DNA of 64,000 nucleotides from Rhodobacterales bacterium 32-67-9 (GTDB taxonomy: Bacteria > Pseudomonadota > Alphaproteobacteria > Rhodobacterales > Rhodobacteraceae). The notes under the pieces were generated by a model. The model was not told the origin of the DNA. It worked only from the letters and a program-made list of their open reading frames with translations, and did no database searches. Position 1 is the first letter of the stretch; the number at the start of each line of letters is the position of its first letter. Positions 1 through 8,743 of this stretch are shown here, piece after piece. The position numbers and the translations under genes are program-made. The stretch is taken from assembly GCA_002280515.1 (NCBI GenBank), contig NCEA01000008.1, positions 1 to 64,000 on the forward strand, written 5' to 3'.

Positions 1-6
1 TCCCTT

Positions 7-43
7 CGGTTCTGGGTTGGCGTAAGCAACCAGACCCTAACCG
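7..43. other. Imperfect hairpin in the gene-free first 200 bases
   Basis: Positions 1-200 hold no convincing gene on either strand. The only structure seen is an imperfect inverted repeat: outer arms CGGTT (7-11) and AACCG (39-43), inner arms at 12-19 and 27-33 with one bulged G, and a 7-base loop. There is no T-run, so it is not a typical intrinsic terminator. It could belong to a structured RNA or to the end of a gene lying outside the window. Confidence 0.3.
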
Positions 44-200
44 GAAAATGCCGATGACCACCTCAACCAGAACCTACACCACGCATAGGGACACGATCGG
101 GTCAGGACGATGCCAGGCGAAAAGGGGAATTCACGATCAGCCGGTCATGTCTGCCCCGGGCCCTGAGAACGCGGGAACCCAAGCGCCGACGCTAGCCGGG

Positions 201-833
201 TCAATCGCCGCTCTTCCAGCCCTGATCCTTGTGCGTCCCGTCGCAATAGGGCTTGATCCCAGACTTGCCACAGCGGCAGAGGACGAATTTGCGGGGTGTC
301 GTCGCCTCGCCCGGATTCGGCACCGAAATGTCGGCGTCGTGGACCATATAAGGCCCGTCGCGCATCACCTCGATCCGGGCACGGTCGGCGACAAGGTGGG
401 TGACCTTGCCGTCCAGACGCAAACCCAGCGCGCCCGAGGGGCAATGGGCAATCACCTCCTCGATCTCGGCGCGGCTGCCCTTGTCGGGCTGGACCCAGGG
501 TCTTTCGGCGGAATTGAAGACGGCGGGCGCGATGCGAGCGCATTCCGCGGCATGGGCGCAAACCATCGGATTGAACGTGACGGTCGCTTCGGCGCCCTCG
601 TAGTCGATCACCCGGTTCCGCCCCGCCGGTGTCCCGGACGAACTGTCGAATCCGTTGGTCTTGTGGCTGCCGTCACAGAAAGGCTTGGTCTTGCTGCCGC
701 CGCAGCGGCAGAGCGCCATGACCGGCTTGACCTCCAGCGCCTGCCCGTCCGGCCCCTTGAGCGTGTCCAGCCCCTTCACGACCAATGGCCCGTTCTCGCG
801 CGCCGCTATGGTGATCTTGCTGTCTTCGCCCAT
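201..833 (-). CDS. Double CDGSH iron-sulfur protein with a central ferredoxin-like domain
   Basis: A 210-aa protein with two CDGSH-type [2Fe-2S] motifs, which use three Cys and one His. The first is C42-x-C44 with C53-DGSH57, the second C186-x-C188 with C197-DGTH201. Between them lies a Fer4_19/divergent ferredoxin-like segment (about 75-150) with Cys92, Cys98 and Cys131. It probably acts in cytoplasmic electron transfer or cluster handling; no partner is evident. The ATG at 833 was chosen because GGGAGA precedes it; the frame stays open 11 codons further upstream without a better signal. The gene stands alone, with proline iminopeptidase upstream on the same strand after a 120-base gap. Confidence 0.85.
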   Translation of the reverse strand: MGEDSKITIAARENGPLVVKGLDTLKGPDGQALEVKPVMALCRCGGSKTKPFCDGSHKTNGFDSSSGTPAGRNRVIDYEGAEATVTFNPMVCAHAAECARIAPAVFNSAERPWVQPDKGSRAEIEEVIAHCPSGALGLRLDGKVTHLVADRARIEVMRDGPYMVHDADISVPNPGEATTPRKFVLCRCGKSGIKPYCDGTHKDQGWKSGD

Positions 834-955
834 CGTATTCTCCCTTGTCCGCGGCAGGGGGAGCATGGCGGGCCGGGTTGGTCCACGTCAACCGACGGAT
901 ACCTGAACGCGGGACGAGCACCGACATGCCCTTCGCCATTCAGGGGTGGGGTGGT

Positions 956-1924
956 TCACCCCCTCAGCCCGTCCATTACCCGGATCAGTTCGGCCGATAT
1001 CCCCGGCTCTGACAGGGCATGGCCGGAAACCGGGATCATCCGCAGGTCCGCGCGCTGCCAGTGCTGCGCCAGCGTCCAGGCCGAGACCGGCGGGCAGATC
1101 ATGTCGTAGCGGCCCTGAACGATCGTCCCCGGCACGTCCTTCAGTTTCGGCAGGTCGCGCAGGATCTGGCCATCTTCCACCAGGAAGCCCTTGTTGAGGA
1201 AGTAGTGATTCTCAAGCCGCGCGAAGGCGCGTGCGTAATCGCCGGGCGCGTCGCCGACGACGCCGTCATGCTCGACGCTCGCCAGCGCGTTTTCCCAACC
1301 GGCCCAGGTCCGGGCGAAGCGCGTCTCGACCGGGATGTCGCCGCAGAAGAGCCGGCGGTGATAGGCCGCGATCAGGTCGTCCTGTTCCGCCGCCGGGATC
1401 ACCTTGGCGAAGTCCTGCCAGCGTTCCGGCCAGAATGCCCCTGCCCCGCCGCCGTAGAACCATGCCAGTTCGCCCTCGGTCATCAGGAACACGCCGCGCA
1501 GGACGAGGTGGCGGGCACGGTCGGGATGGGTCTGGGCGTAGATCAGCGCCAGGGTCGCCCCCCAACTGCCGCCGAAGACGATCCAGTCCTCGATCCCGAG
1601 GGCCGCGCGGATGCGTTCGATATCGGCGACGAGATGCCATGTGGTATTGGCCTCGACACTGGCATGGGGCCGCGAGCGGCCGCAGCCGCGCTGGTCGAAG
1701 AGGATGATCCGGTAGACCGACGGATCGAAATAACGCCGCATCGCGGGCGAACACCCGCCGCCCGGACCGCCGTGAAGCACGATGACGGGCAGCCCGCTCG
1801 GCTGTCCGCATTGTTCGACATAGATGCGGTGCCCGTCGCCCACATCCATCAGGCGCTGATCGAAAGGCTCGATCTGCGGATAAAGATAGGCGGCTGCGCG
1901 CTTTTGCCCTGCGACCCGGTCCAT
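956..1924 (-). CDS. pip: Proline iminopeptidase (alpha/beta hydrolase, S33)
   Basis: A 322-aa cytoplasmic aminopeptidase that removes N-terminal proline from peptides. The S33-family signatures are all visible: oxyanion-hole HGGPGGG (51-57), DQRGCGRS (77-84), nucleophile elbow GGSWG with Ser120, a late GRYDMICP segment for the acidic residue and SGHAL for the catalytic His. Length is normal for bacterial Pip. The frame is open upstream to 2095, but that extension runs antisense into ubiG, so the ATG at 1924 (MDRVAGQ...) is preferred. It is divergent from ubiG across a 67-base gap that must hold both promoters. Confidence 0.9.
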   Translation of the reverse strand: MDRVAGQKRAAAYLYPQIEPFDQRLMDVGDGHRIYVEQCGQPSGLPVIVLHGGPGGGCSPAMRRYFDPSVYRIILFDQRGCGRSRPHASVEANTTWHLVADIERIRAALGIEDWIVFGGSWGATLALIYAQTHPDRARHLVLRGVFLMTEGELAWFYGGGAGAFWPERWQDFAKVIPAAEQDDLIAAYHRRLFCGDIPVETRFARTWAGWENALASVEHDGVVGDAPGDYARAFARLENHYFLNKGFLVEDGQILRDLPKLKDVPGTIVQGRYDMICPPVSAWTLAQHWQRADLRMIPVSGHALSEPGISAELIRVMDGLRG

Positions 1925-1991
1925 GATGGGATTATATAACCGAAATCGTCCGGGCCGCCACGGGTCCCGACACCAAGGACGGAGAATGTCG

Positions 1992-2738
1992 ATGCAGGCC
2001 GCCACCAACACCGTCGATCCCGCCGAAGTCGCGAAGTTCGAGGCGATGGCCGCCGAATGGTGGGACCCGCACGGCAAGTTCAAGCCGTTGCACATGATGA
2101 ATCCGGTGCGGCTCGACTACATCACCCGCCAGATCGCGACGGAGTTCGGGCGCGACCTGACCGGCCCGCGCCCGTTCGAAGGGTTGCGCCTGCTCGATAT
2201 TGGCTGCGGCGGCGGGCTTCTGTCCGAGCCGATGGCGCGGCTTGGCGCGACGGTTGTCGGCGCCGACGCGGCGGAGCGGAACATTCCCGTTGCCCGGCTG
2301 CATGCCGAGGAACAAGGGCTGATGATCGACTATCGCCATACGACGGCCGAGGCGCTCGTCGTCGCCGGCGAGGCGTTCGACGTGGTGCTGGCGATGGAGA
2401 TCGTCGAACACGTCGCCGACCCGCAAGGTTTCCTGACCACCTGCCAGGAGCTTCTGCGCCCCGGCGGGCTTCTTGTCGCCTCGACCATCAACCGCAATGC
2501 CAAGAGCTTCATGGCCGCCATCGTCGGCGCCGAATGGGTGATGCGCTGGCTGCCGAAGGGCACGCATGACTGGTCGAAGTTCATCACGCCGGACGAGCTT
2601 GCCGCCTTCATCGCCGAGGCGGAGATGAGTGTCGTGGATCGCAAGGGCTTCGTCTTCAACCCGGTGAGCTGGCAGTGGTCGGTCTCTGACCGCGATCTTT
2701 CCGTGAACTACGTGATGGCGGCCTCCAAGGGCGGCTGA
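1992..2738 (+). CDS. ubiG: UbiG: ubiquinone biosynthesis O-methyltransferase
   Basis: This 248-aa SAM-dependent methyltransferase catalyses both O-methylation steps of ubiquinone synthesis (2-polyprenyl-6-hydroxyphenol and 3-demethylubiquinol). SAM motif [10 protein letters not shown] is at 67-75, with the family-typical N-terminal [13 protein letters not shown] and the later MEIVEHV segment. Two in-frame ATGs, 1986 and 1992, follow GGAG at 1981-1984. The second has the usual 7-base spacing and is chosen. It ends directly beside the convergent MarR gene, whose stop codon starts at the next base. Confidence 0.92.
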   Translation: MQAATNTVDPAEVAKFEAMAAEWWDPHGKFKPLHMMNPVRLDYITRQIATEFGRDLTGPRPFEGLRLLDIGCGGGLLSEPMARLGATVVGADAAERNIPVARLHAEEQGLMIDYRHTTAEALVVAGEAFDVVLAMEIVEHVADPQGFLTTCQELLRPGGLLVASTINRNAKSFMAAIVGAEWVMRWLPKGTHDWSKFITPDELAAFIAEAEMSVVDRKGFVFNPVSWQWSVSDRDLSVNYVMAASKGG

Positions 2739-3185
2739 CTAGCCGTCGCCGAGCCGCAGCCTGATCTCGCGCAGGATCGGCAATACCGCGCGCACCCTGT
2801 CGGCGCCGACCGCGCGCACGACCTCACCCACCACCGGGGTGATCGCGGCCAGCGCGGCGTCGCGCGCGGCGCGCCCCGACGGGCTGATCGACACGAACTT
2901 GCGCCGGGCATCGTCCCAGTCGGGCCGGATATGGACATGCCCGGCCCATTCGAGCTTGGTCAGAGTGTTGGTCATCGCCCCGCGCGTGACGTGGAAGGCA
3001 TCCGCGAGTTGAGCGGGGGAACGTTCGTCATTGACGTGCGCCAGATGGTTCAGGACCGAGAAATGGCTGAGCTCCATCCCCTTCGGAAGCGCCCGGCTGA
3101 TCCGGTTGCGCGCCAACTGGTCGGCCATGAAAACCTCGGAGAAGAGCGCGACAGCGAGGGGGTCGTTCTGGTCCGCCATGCTCAT
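2739..3185 (-). CDS. MarR-family transcriptional regulator
   Basis: A 148-aa winged-helix regulator. The helix-turn-helix region is around 57-80 (SPAQLADAFHVTRGAMTNTL), followed by the wing (GHVHIRPDWDDARRKFVSIS) and a C-terminal dimerisation helix. The start at 3185 overlaps the nitrilase stop as ATGA (3182-3185), implying translational coupling; a second ATG at 3179 is possible. Ligand and targets are unknown; by context it may respond to a nitrilase-related compound or to redox state. Confidence 0.85.
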   Translation of the reverse strand: MSMADQNDPLAVALFSEVFMADQLARNRISRALPKGMELSHFSVLNHLAHVNDERSPAQLADAFHVTRGAMTNTLTKLEWAGHVHIRPDWDDARRKFVSISPSGRAARDAALAAITPVVGEVVRAVGADRVRAVLPILREIRLRLGDG

Positions 3186-4012
3186 GGCCCCTCGTAGTCG
3201 CGGTCGTGGGTCAGCGACGGCACCCTGGCGCGGGCCTTTTCGACTTCGGCGCGGCTGAGGTCGACATAGCCGATTCCGGCTTCCGTGCCCGCATCCAGCA
3301 ACACCTCGCCCCAGGGCGACACGGCGAGCGAATGACCGTAGGTCCGGCGCGGCCGGCCATTGTGTGCAGCATGAATGCCAGTCTGCGCGGGGGCAAGCAC
3401 ATAGGCGCCGTTCTCGATCGCGCGGGCCCGCAGGAGCGAATGCCAATGCGCCGCCCCGGTCGTGTCGTTGAAGGCGGCCGGAACCGTCAGAACCTCCGCC
3501 CCGACCTGCGCCAGCCGGCGATAGAGGCGCGGGAAACGGACATCGTAACAAATGCTCAGCCCAACCCGCGCAAAGGGGGTTTGCGCCAGGACCGCCCGCG
3601 TGCCCGGCCGGTAGCCAGCCGATTCGCGGTATTGCTCGGCCTCCGACACGTTCACGTCGAACATGTGGATCTTGTCGTAACGCGCGACGATCCCGCCATC
3701 CGGACCGATGAGGAGCGAGCGGTTGGCGAACCGGCCGTCGGCGTCCCCGGTCAGCAAGGCCAGCGAGCCGATCAGAAGCCATATCCGTCTTTCAGCCGCC
3801 TCGGCCCGCAGTGCGGCAAGGGTCGGATCATCCTCTTCATGCCGCAGGACCGCCGCCTGATGCGCCCGGTCGGAGGACAGGCAGTTCGTCACCTCGGGGG
3901 TAAGGATGAAACCGGCGCTGTTCGCGGCCGCTTCACGCAGCATTGACAGGGTCACCGGGAGGTTTTCCGCCGGATCGTCCGTCACCGATAGCTGGAGAAG
4001 CGCCGCCTTCAT
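3182..4012 (-). CDS. Carbon-nitrogen hydrolase, Nit2/omega-amidase-like
   Basis: A 276-aa member of the nitrilase superfamily with the catalytic triad Glu40 (TPEVTN), Lys114 (YDKIHMFD) and Cys155 (SICYDVRFP). YDKIHMFDV and CYDVRFP match the Nit1/Nit2 branch, which deaminates oxidised glutathione or hydrolyses omega-amides such as alpha-ketoglutaramate. The neighbouring glutaredoxin (3 bases between the genes) makes a deaminated-glutathione amidase role attractive, but this is inference. Order: grxC, nitrilase, MarR, apparently one operon. Confidence 0.87.
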   Translation of the reverse strand: MKAALLQLSVTDDPAENLPVTLSMLREAAANSAGFILTPEVTNCLSSDRAHQAAVLRHEEDDPTLAALRAEAAERRIWLLIGSLALLTGDADGRFANRSLLIGPDGGIVARYDKIHMFDVNVSEAEQYRESAGYRPGTRAVLAQTPFARVGLSICYDVRFPRLYRRLAQVGAEVLTVPAAFNDTTGAAHWHSLLRARAIENGAYVLAPAQTGIHAAHNGRPRRTYGHSLAVSPWGEVLLDAGTEAGIGYVDLSRAEVEKARARVPSLTHDRDYEGP

Positions 4013-4015
4013 CGC

Positions 4016-4273
4016 TCAGGCCGCCAGCAACGGGTCAAGCTTGCCCGCCCGGTCGAGCGCATGCAGATCGTCGCAGCCGCCGATATGCCGGCCGTCGATG
4101 AAGATCTGCGGCACGGTATATCGACCATTGGCGCGCTGCATCATCTCGGTCCGCTTGGTGTGGTCGCCGGAAACGTCGGTTTCCTCGAACGCTGCGCCCT
4201 TGGTTACGAGAAGCCGTTTGGCAGCCGTGCAGAAGGGGCACCATTGCGTGGTGTAGATCTCGATGCGGGGCAT
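4016..4273 (-). CDS. grxC: Glutaredoxin 3 (dithiol)
   Basis: An 85-aa dithiol glutaredoxin with active site C12-PF-C15, the cis-proline segment TVPQIF and the GSH-binding GGCDDL near the C-terminus. It reduces protein disulfides and glutathione mixed disulfides in the cytoplasm. Length is typical of bacterial GrxC. It is the first gene of the probable grxC-nitrilase-MarR operon; the comF gene upstream ends 38 bases away on the same strand. Confidence 0.92.
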   Translation of the reverse strand: MPRIEIYTTQWCPFCTAAKRLLVTKGAAFEETDVSGDHTKRTEMMQRANGRYTVPQIFIDGRHIGGCDDLHALDRAGKLDPLLAA

Positions 4274-4311
4274 GATGGTCCAAATCCAGAAGTCGGTGCG
4301 ACTATAGGGAT

Positions 4312-5061
4312 TTAGGCGTCCTTCGCAACGCGCGCCAGTGTCGCGACCGAGACCGAGGCGGCGCCCGCGCCAAGACAGGCGTCCGCCGCGGCGGCGAGCG
4401 TGGCGCCCGAGGTCATCACGTCATCGACCAGAAGCAGGTGACGCCCGGCGATCCGGGCGCGGCGGCGGGGATGGGCGCGGATGGCGCCCGAGACATTGGC
4501 GAACCGTCCGTCGCGGTCCCGGCCGTCCTGGCTATCCGTCCGGCGGGCACGGACGAGGAGATCCGGGCAATGTTCGAGCCCTGCAATCCGCGACAGCGCC
4601 CGCGACAGAAGGGCCGACTGGTTGAAGCGGCGTCGGAAAAGCCGCATCCAATGGAGCGGCACCGGCGCCACCAGCATGTCTTGCTTGAGGATCGGCCGGG
4701 CCGCGCGCATCAGCCAGTCGCCCGCCGGCCGGGCAAGGTCGAGCCGGTCGCCATGTTTCAGCGCCAGAACCAGCTTGCGGCCGTTATCCTTGTAAAGCAG
4801 GACCGCGCGCCCCCGGTCCCACGGACGGGCGAGGGTTATGCAGTCATCGCAATATTCCGCCCGGCCGTCGTCTTCTCCAGGCAACGGTGTGCCGCAGCGG
4901 TCGCAGACAAGGCCCGAGATGAACGGGGTATCCCGCCAGCAGGCACCACACAGGCCGAAGTCGCTGGCCGCCGGTTCGCCGCAGGAAACGCATTGAGGCG
5001 GAAAGAGCAACGCCAGCGCACTTTGCATTCCCGCGCGAAGCACCCTAGGTTCGCCCATCAT
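4312..5061 (-). CDS. ComF-family phosphoribosyltransferase-like protein
   Basis: About 249 aa. The N-terminal part carries four Cys pairs resembling a zinc-finger (CVSC, CGAC, CDRC, CDDC, about 23-84). The C-terminal part has the PRPP-binding motif of type I phosphoribosyltransferases (LLLVDDVMTSGATL). Homologues in competent bacteria act in DNA uptake; in other proteobacteria the role is not settled. Tandem ATGs at 5061 and 5058 are both possible; 5028 (MQSALAL) is a shorter alternative. The start codon overlaps the start of the divergent methyltransferase on the other strand (ATG at 5060). Confidence 0.85.
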   Translation of the reverse strand: MMGEPRVLRAGMQSALALLFPPQCVSCGEPAASDFGLCGACWRDTPFISGLVCDRCGTPLPGEDDGRAEYCDDCITLARPWDRGRAVLLYKDNGRKLVLALKHGDRLDLARPAGDWLMRAARPILKQDMLVAPVPLHWMRLFRRRFNQSALLSRALSRIAGLEHCPDLLVRARRTDSQDGRDRDGRFANVSGAIRAHPRRRARIAGRHLLLVDDVMTSGATLAAAADACLGAGAASVSVATLARVAKDA

Positions 5062-5902
5062 GTCCGCTCCGCTCCTCACCGACCGCGCCGCCCTCTGCCG
5101 CAACCGCGCCCGCGCCCTGAAACAGGGTGCGGAGCTTTTCCTGCACGAAGAGGCCGCCGCCGAGATCGAGGAGAGACTGAGCGAGGTTAACAAAAGGTTT
5201 ACCGCGCCAGCGGTGGTGACCGGATTTCCCGGTCCCTGGGCAGAAATCCTGCCCGACGCCCGGATCGTCGCCGACGATGAGACACTGGCGCTGGTTCCCG
5301 GCGCGCATGACCTCGTGATCCATGCGCTTGCCCTGCATTGGTCGAACGATCCCGTCGGCCAGCTTGTCCAGTGCCGCCACGCGCTGAAACCGGACGGGCT
5401 GTTCCTCGGCGTGCTGTTCGGCGGGCGCACATTGTCGGAACTGCGCGCGGCGCTGGCCGAGGCCGAAAGCCGGCTGACCGGCGGGCTTTCGGCGCGGGTG
5501 CTGCCGATGGCCGAAATCCGCGACCTTGGCGCGCTGCTCCAGCGCGCGGGCTTCGCCCTGCCTGTCGCGGACGCGGCGAAAAAGACCGTGACCTATGCCA
5601 CCGCGTTCCACCTCATCGCCGACCTGCGCGCGATGGGGGAAGGCAATGCCCTGACCATGCGGCCGCGCCGGATGGCCCCGAAGGCACTGTTCCCGGACGC
5701 CGCGCGTCTCTATGCCGCATCCTTCCCGGCCGGCGACAACCGCATCGCGGCCACATTCGAGATCGTCTTCCTGACCGGCTGGGCCCCTGACCCGAGCCAG
5801 CAGAAGCCGCTTCGCCCCGGATCGGCCGCCGCAAGGCTGGCCGATGCGCTGGGCGCGACGGAGACGCCGCTCGCCGACGGGCCGGCGGCGCGCGACGATT
5901 GA
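5060..5902 (+). CDS. SAM-dependent methyltransferase-fold protein, NDUFAF5/BioC-like
   Basis: A 280-aa protein resembling the NDUFAF5-type branch of class I methyltransferase-fold proteins (HDLVIHALALHWSNDP, then LKPDGLFLGVLFGGRTL at about 75-120). In mitochondria NDUFAF5 hydroxylates an arginine of a complex I subunit; a complex I role here is inference. The usual glycine-rich SAM motif I is not recognisable: the aligned stretch reads AVVTGFPGPWAEIL. It may therefore bind SAM weakly or differently. The start codon lies on top of the divergent comF start; the stop overlaps an upstream alternative hemH start. Confidence 0.7.
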   Translation: MSAPLLTDRAALCRNRARALKQGAELFLHEEAAAEIEERLSEVNKRFTAPAVVTGFPGPWAEILPDARIVADDETLALVPGAHDLVIHALALHWSNDPVGQLVQCRHALKPDGLFLGVLFGGRTLSELRAALAEAESRLTGGLSARVLPMAEIRDLGALLQRAGFALPVADAAKKTVTYATAFHLIADLRAMGEGNALTMRPRRMAPKALFPDAARLYAASFPAGDNRIAATFEIVFLTGWAPDPSQQKPLRPGSAAARLADALGATETPLADGPAARDD

Positions 5903-5949
5903 CCCGCGCCGATTTAGAGCTATGTCAAAGCCAAGTGAGGGGGAACGCC

Positions 5950-7017
5950 GTGACAGCTGAGATCGACCGCCCCGGCGCGGGGCGCCTGGCCCATGCGCCC
6001 GCCAATCATCCACCGGTCGCCCGCCCGCGCATCGGGATCCTCGTCGCCAATCTCGGCACACCGGACGGCTATGACTACTGGTCGATGCGCCGCTATCTGG
6101 GCGAGTTTCTGTCGGACCAGCGGGTGATCGACTATCCGCGCTGGAAGTGGCAACCGCTCCTGCAACTCATCATCCTGTCGAAACGCCCGTTCAGCTCGGG
6201 TGCGAACTACAAGGCGATCTGGAATCACGAGCTGAACGAAAGCCCGCTGATGACGATCACCCGGCAGCAGGTGGCCAAGCTGCGCACGGCCGTGGCGGAA
6301 CGGTTCGGCGACGGGGTGATGGTCGAGTTCTGCATGCGCTACGGCAATCCCTCGACCGAGAGCGTCGTGCGCCGCATGGTCGCGGCCGGCTGCGAGAAGA
6401 TCGTGTTCCTGCCGCTTTACCCGCATTATGCGGGCGCCACCTCGGCCACGGCGAACGATGCCTTCTTCCGGGCGCTGATGAAGGAAAAGCGCCAGCCTGC
6501 CGTCCGGATAGTGCCGGAATATTTCGACCATCCGCTTTACATCAAGGCGCTCGCCCAGTCCGTCGAACGGGCCTATGCCGCGATCGACCACGTGCCGGAT
6601 GTCCTGGTCGCGTCCTACCACGGGATGCCGAAACGCTACCTGATGAACGGCGATCCCTATCATTGCCAATGCCAGAAGACCTCGCGCCTCCTTCGCGAGG
6701 CGCTGGGCTGGGACAAGGGCGCGATCGACACCACGTTCCAGTCGGTCTTCGGGCCGGAAGAGTGGCTTCGGCCCTACACCGTCGAACATGTCGCGGAACT
6801 GGCGAAGTCAGGCAAGAGGCGGATCGCCGTGATCTCGCCGGCGTTTTCCGCCGATTGCATCGAGACGCTGGAGGAGATTCAGGGCGAGATTCGCGAGGCT
6901 TTTGAACATGCCGGCGGCGAAAGCTTCACCTACATTCCCTGCCTGAACGACGACGACGCGCATATTGCGGCGCTGATGGCGGTGCTTGGCGACAACCTTG
7001 CCGGCTGGATCGGCTGA
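5950..7017 (+). CDS. hemH: Ferrochelatase
   Basis: A 355-aa enzyme that inserts Fe2+ into protoporphyrin IX, the last step of protoheme synthesis. Family signatures are present: NLGTPDGYDYWSMRRYL near the N-terminus, SYHGMPKRY with the metal-binding His, and ISPAFSADCIETLEEI with the conserved Glu. The GTG at 5950 is chosen because GAGGGGGAA precedes it at good spacing. A TTG at 5899 would add 17 residues and overlap the upstream stop, but has no matching ribosome site. A strong hairpin terminator follows. Confidence 0.93.
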   Translation: MTAEIDRPGAGRLAHAPANHPPVARPRIGILVANLGTPDGYDYWSMRRYLGEFLSDQRVIDYPRWKWQPLLQLIILSKRPFSSGANYKAIWNHELNESPLMTITRQQVAKLRTAVAERFGDGVMVEFCMRYGNPSTESVVRRMVAAGCEKIVFLPLYPHYAGATSATANDAFFRALMKEKRQPAVRIVPEYFDHPLYIKALAQSVERAYAAIDHVPDVLVASYHGMPKRYLMNGDPYHCQCQKTSRLLREALGWDKGAIDTTFQSVFGPEEWLRPYTVEHVAELAKSGKRRIAVISPAFSADCIETLEEIQGEIREAFEHAGGESFTYIPCLNDDDAHIAALMAVLGDNLAGWIG

Positions 7018-7030
7018 GCGCCCAAACGAA

Positions 7031-7056
7031 AAAGGCGGTGGAGAACCACCGCCTTT
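7031..7056. terminator. Intrinsic terminator between convergent hemH and a small membrane protein gene
   Basis: A perfect 11-bp stem (7031-7041 with 7046-7056) closes an AGAA loop. The outer pairs are A:T, so A-runs and T-runs flank the stem on both strands. It lies between hemH (+) and the small gene on the minus strand, so it probably terminates both. Confidence 0.85.
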
Positions 7057-7080
7057 CCCGTTAGTCAAAAATTCGTTCGG

Positions 7081-7257
7081 TCAGTTGCTGGCAGCAGCAG
7101 CGACGAGAACGAGCAGCAGCAGCGGAACGATCAGTCCACCGGCCGAGGACGACGCCGCCGCCTCGACGGGAGCGGGTTCCATGACCGGCTCGATGCCGCC
7201 GGCAAAAGCGGACGTGGCAGCGATCGAAAGGGCAGCGGCAAGCGCGAGCTTTTTCAT
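7081..7257 (-). CDS. Small exported membrane protein (58 aa), function unknown
   Basis: The product starts with a clear signal peptide (MKKLALAAALSIAATSAFAG). A short acidic, Ala/Ser-rich linker follows, then a second hydrophobic stretch (GGLIVPLLLLVLVAAAASN) at the very C-terminus. The ATG at 7257 follows GGAGAG. Small proteins of this layout next to hemH in Rhodobacteraceae are, as I recall, sometimes labelled ferrochelatase by neighbourhood alone; nothing in it resembles that enzyme. Mature protein would be a roughly 40-aa single-span peptide. Confidence 0.7.
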   Translation of the reverse strand: MKKLALAAALSIAATSAFAGGIEPVMEPAPVEAAASSSAGGLIVPLLLLVLVAAAASN

Positions 7258-7403
7258 TTGTCTCTCCATTTTTGCCGCGACAAAATGGTATTCCAGAGGC
7301 TCATCGCGGCATCGAACCATCACCTCTTGCGACCCAATATCGCGCCTCTCTTGAAATAGGCAATCCGGCACAGATCACCAGACCAACCGATTTGGGTACG
7401 GCG

Positions 7404-8009
7404 TCAAATTAGCAACACCTGCGTCCCTGTCTGCGTGAGCGAAAACAGTTCTGCAATGTGCTCATTATACAACCCTATACAACCATTAGACGATCTGCGC
7501 CCGATCTTGCGCGTATCGTGTGTACCGTGAATCCGGTAATACTCCCACGACAGGTACAGCGCATGTGTGCCAAGCGGGTTGTCCGGGCCCGGGCCGACGT
7601 AATCCGGCCACTCCGGATTGCGCAGCTTCATCGACGGAGTCGGTCGCCATTCCGGGCCTACGACCTTGCGCACCACCTCGGTCCGACCGCGCCGGGTCAG
7701 ATCGTCGGTCAGCGGAACGCTCGTCGGGTAAAGACGATAGATCGTCTGATCCTCGGACCAGAAATGCAGCGCCCTGGACGTCGTGTCGACAAGGATCGCG
7801 CCCTTCTTGGTGTCGTTGAAATAGGGCTGCCACTGAAGCGACCGGAAGCTGGAGATATTGCGGCGGATGTTCGAGTTCAGATCGCTCTCGATCTCGGTCG
7901 TGTCAGCGCCGGTCTGGGCCAGCGCCGGCATCGCCAGCGAGACGCCGAAAGCGGCGGAGGACGCCAGAACCATGCGGCGGCTCGGTCTGTTGGGGTTTTG
8001 AGTGCTCAT
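7404..8009 (-). CDS. L,D-transpeptidase (YkuD), Tat-exported
   Basis: A 201-aa periplasmic enzyme with a twin-arginine signal (RPSRRMVLASSAAFG, cleavage after PALA) and a YkuD domain. The catalytic His lies in YRIHGTHD and the catalytic Cys in RRSSNGCIGL near the C-terminus. Such enzymes make 3-3 cross-links or attach proteins to peptidoglycan. The ATG at 8009 fits the signal peptide. The gap to the small membrane protein gene (7258-7403) holds no gene. The neighbouring + strand gene encodes a CAP-domain lipoprotein. Confidence 0.87.
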   Translation of the reverse strand: MSTQNPNRPSRRMVLASSAAFGVSLAMPALAQTGADTTEIESDLNSNIRRNISSFRSLQWQPYFNDTKKGAILVDTTSRALHFWSEDQTIYRLYPTSVPLTDDLTRRGRTEVVRKVVGPEWRPTPSMKLRNPEWPDYVGPGPDNPLGTHALYLSWEYYRIHGTHDTRKIGRRSSNGCIGLYNEHIAELFSLTQTGTQVLLI

Positions 8010-8192
8010 CCTCGGAGTGCCCTGTTTTTTTGCGCGGAATCGCGCGCTCGGTATGGTGGGGACCATAATCGGTACGGCGGACATTCTCAATTCACTCTCG
8101 TGTCAGAACCCGCCGATCCCCGCAGATGGCGTTTGAACCGGGGCGGGCGAGGCTGTAAAGGACGGGCCTGCGTAAACAGGGATGGTCGCCGC

Positions 8193-8702
8193 ATGACTCG
8201 TTTGCTTTCCTTCTGCCTCGTAGCGGTTCTGGCACTTGCCGGATGCGATACCACGCCTCCGAAGCTTGGCCCGGATGGTCGGCCGCTGCCGAAGGTGCAT
8301 GTCATTAAACCCGGCGACGAAGGCGCCGTGACCTATTCCATGGTCGATTCGATCAATTCCCTGCGGAGCGCCGCCGGAGCGCCGCCGCTGACGCTGAACC
8401 CGCTTCTGACCGCCGCCGCCGCGACCCATTCGCGCGACATGGCGGTGCAGAACCGGCCCTGGCATTTCGGCTCTGACGGGTCTTCGCCGCTTCTCCGGGT
8501 GCAGCGCACCGGTTATCAGGGACAGATGCTCGGCGAGAATATCTCGGAAACCTACGAGACCGAGCTGGAGACGTTGTCCGCCTGGATGGAACTGGCCGAT
8601 ACGCGCGCCGTGATCCTCGACCCGGCCGCCCGCGATGTCGGATTCTCCTGGTATCAGGAACCGGGTGGCAAGATCTGGTGGACGCTGGTTACCGGCGGCT
8701 AG
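8193..8702 (+). CDS. CAP/SCP-domain lipoprotein
   Basis: A 169-aa lipoprotein (lipobox LALAGC, Cys18) with a CAP/SCP-like domain: SINSLRSAAGAPPLTLNPLL, AAAATHSRDMA, GENISETY and the closing WYQEPGGKIWWTLV. Bacterial CAP proteins are secreted and of mostly unknown activity. The ATG at 8193 puts the signal peptide at the N-terminus. It sits between two L,D-transpeptidases on the opposite strand, suggesting an envelope role. Confidence 0.82.
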   Translation: MTRLLSFCLVAVLALAGCDTTPPKLGPDGRPLPKVHVIKPGDEGAVTYSMVDSINSLRSAAGAPPLTLNPLLTAAAATHSRDMAVQNRPWHFGSDGSSPLLRVQRTGYQGQMLGENISETYETELETLSAWMELADTRAVILDPAARDVGFSWYQEPGGKIWWTLVTGG

Positions 8703-8743
8703 AAACTTGATCCGGAAGGGAAATCCCGTTTTCCACCGCCCTA

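Noticed and set aside
8703-8743. Terminator between the CAP lipoprotein and L,D-transpeptidase genes
   Set aside because: GGAA/TTCC and GGG/CCC pieces form only a short imperfect stem without a T-run.
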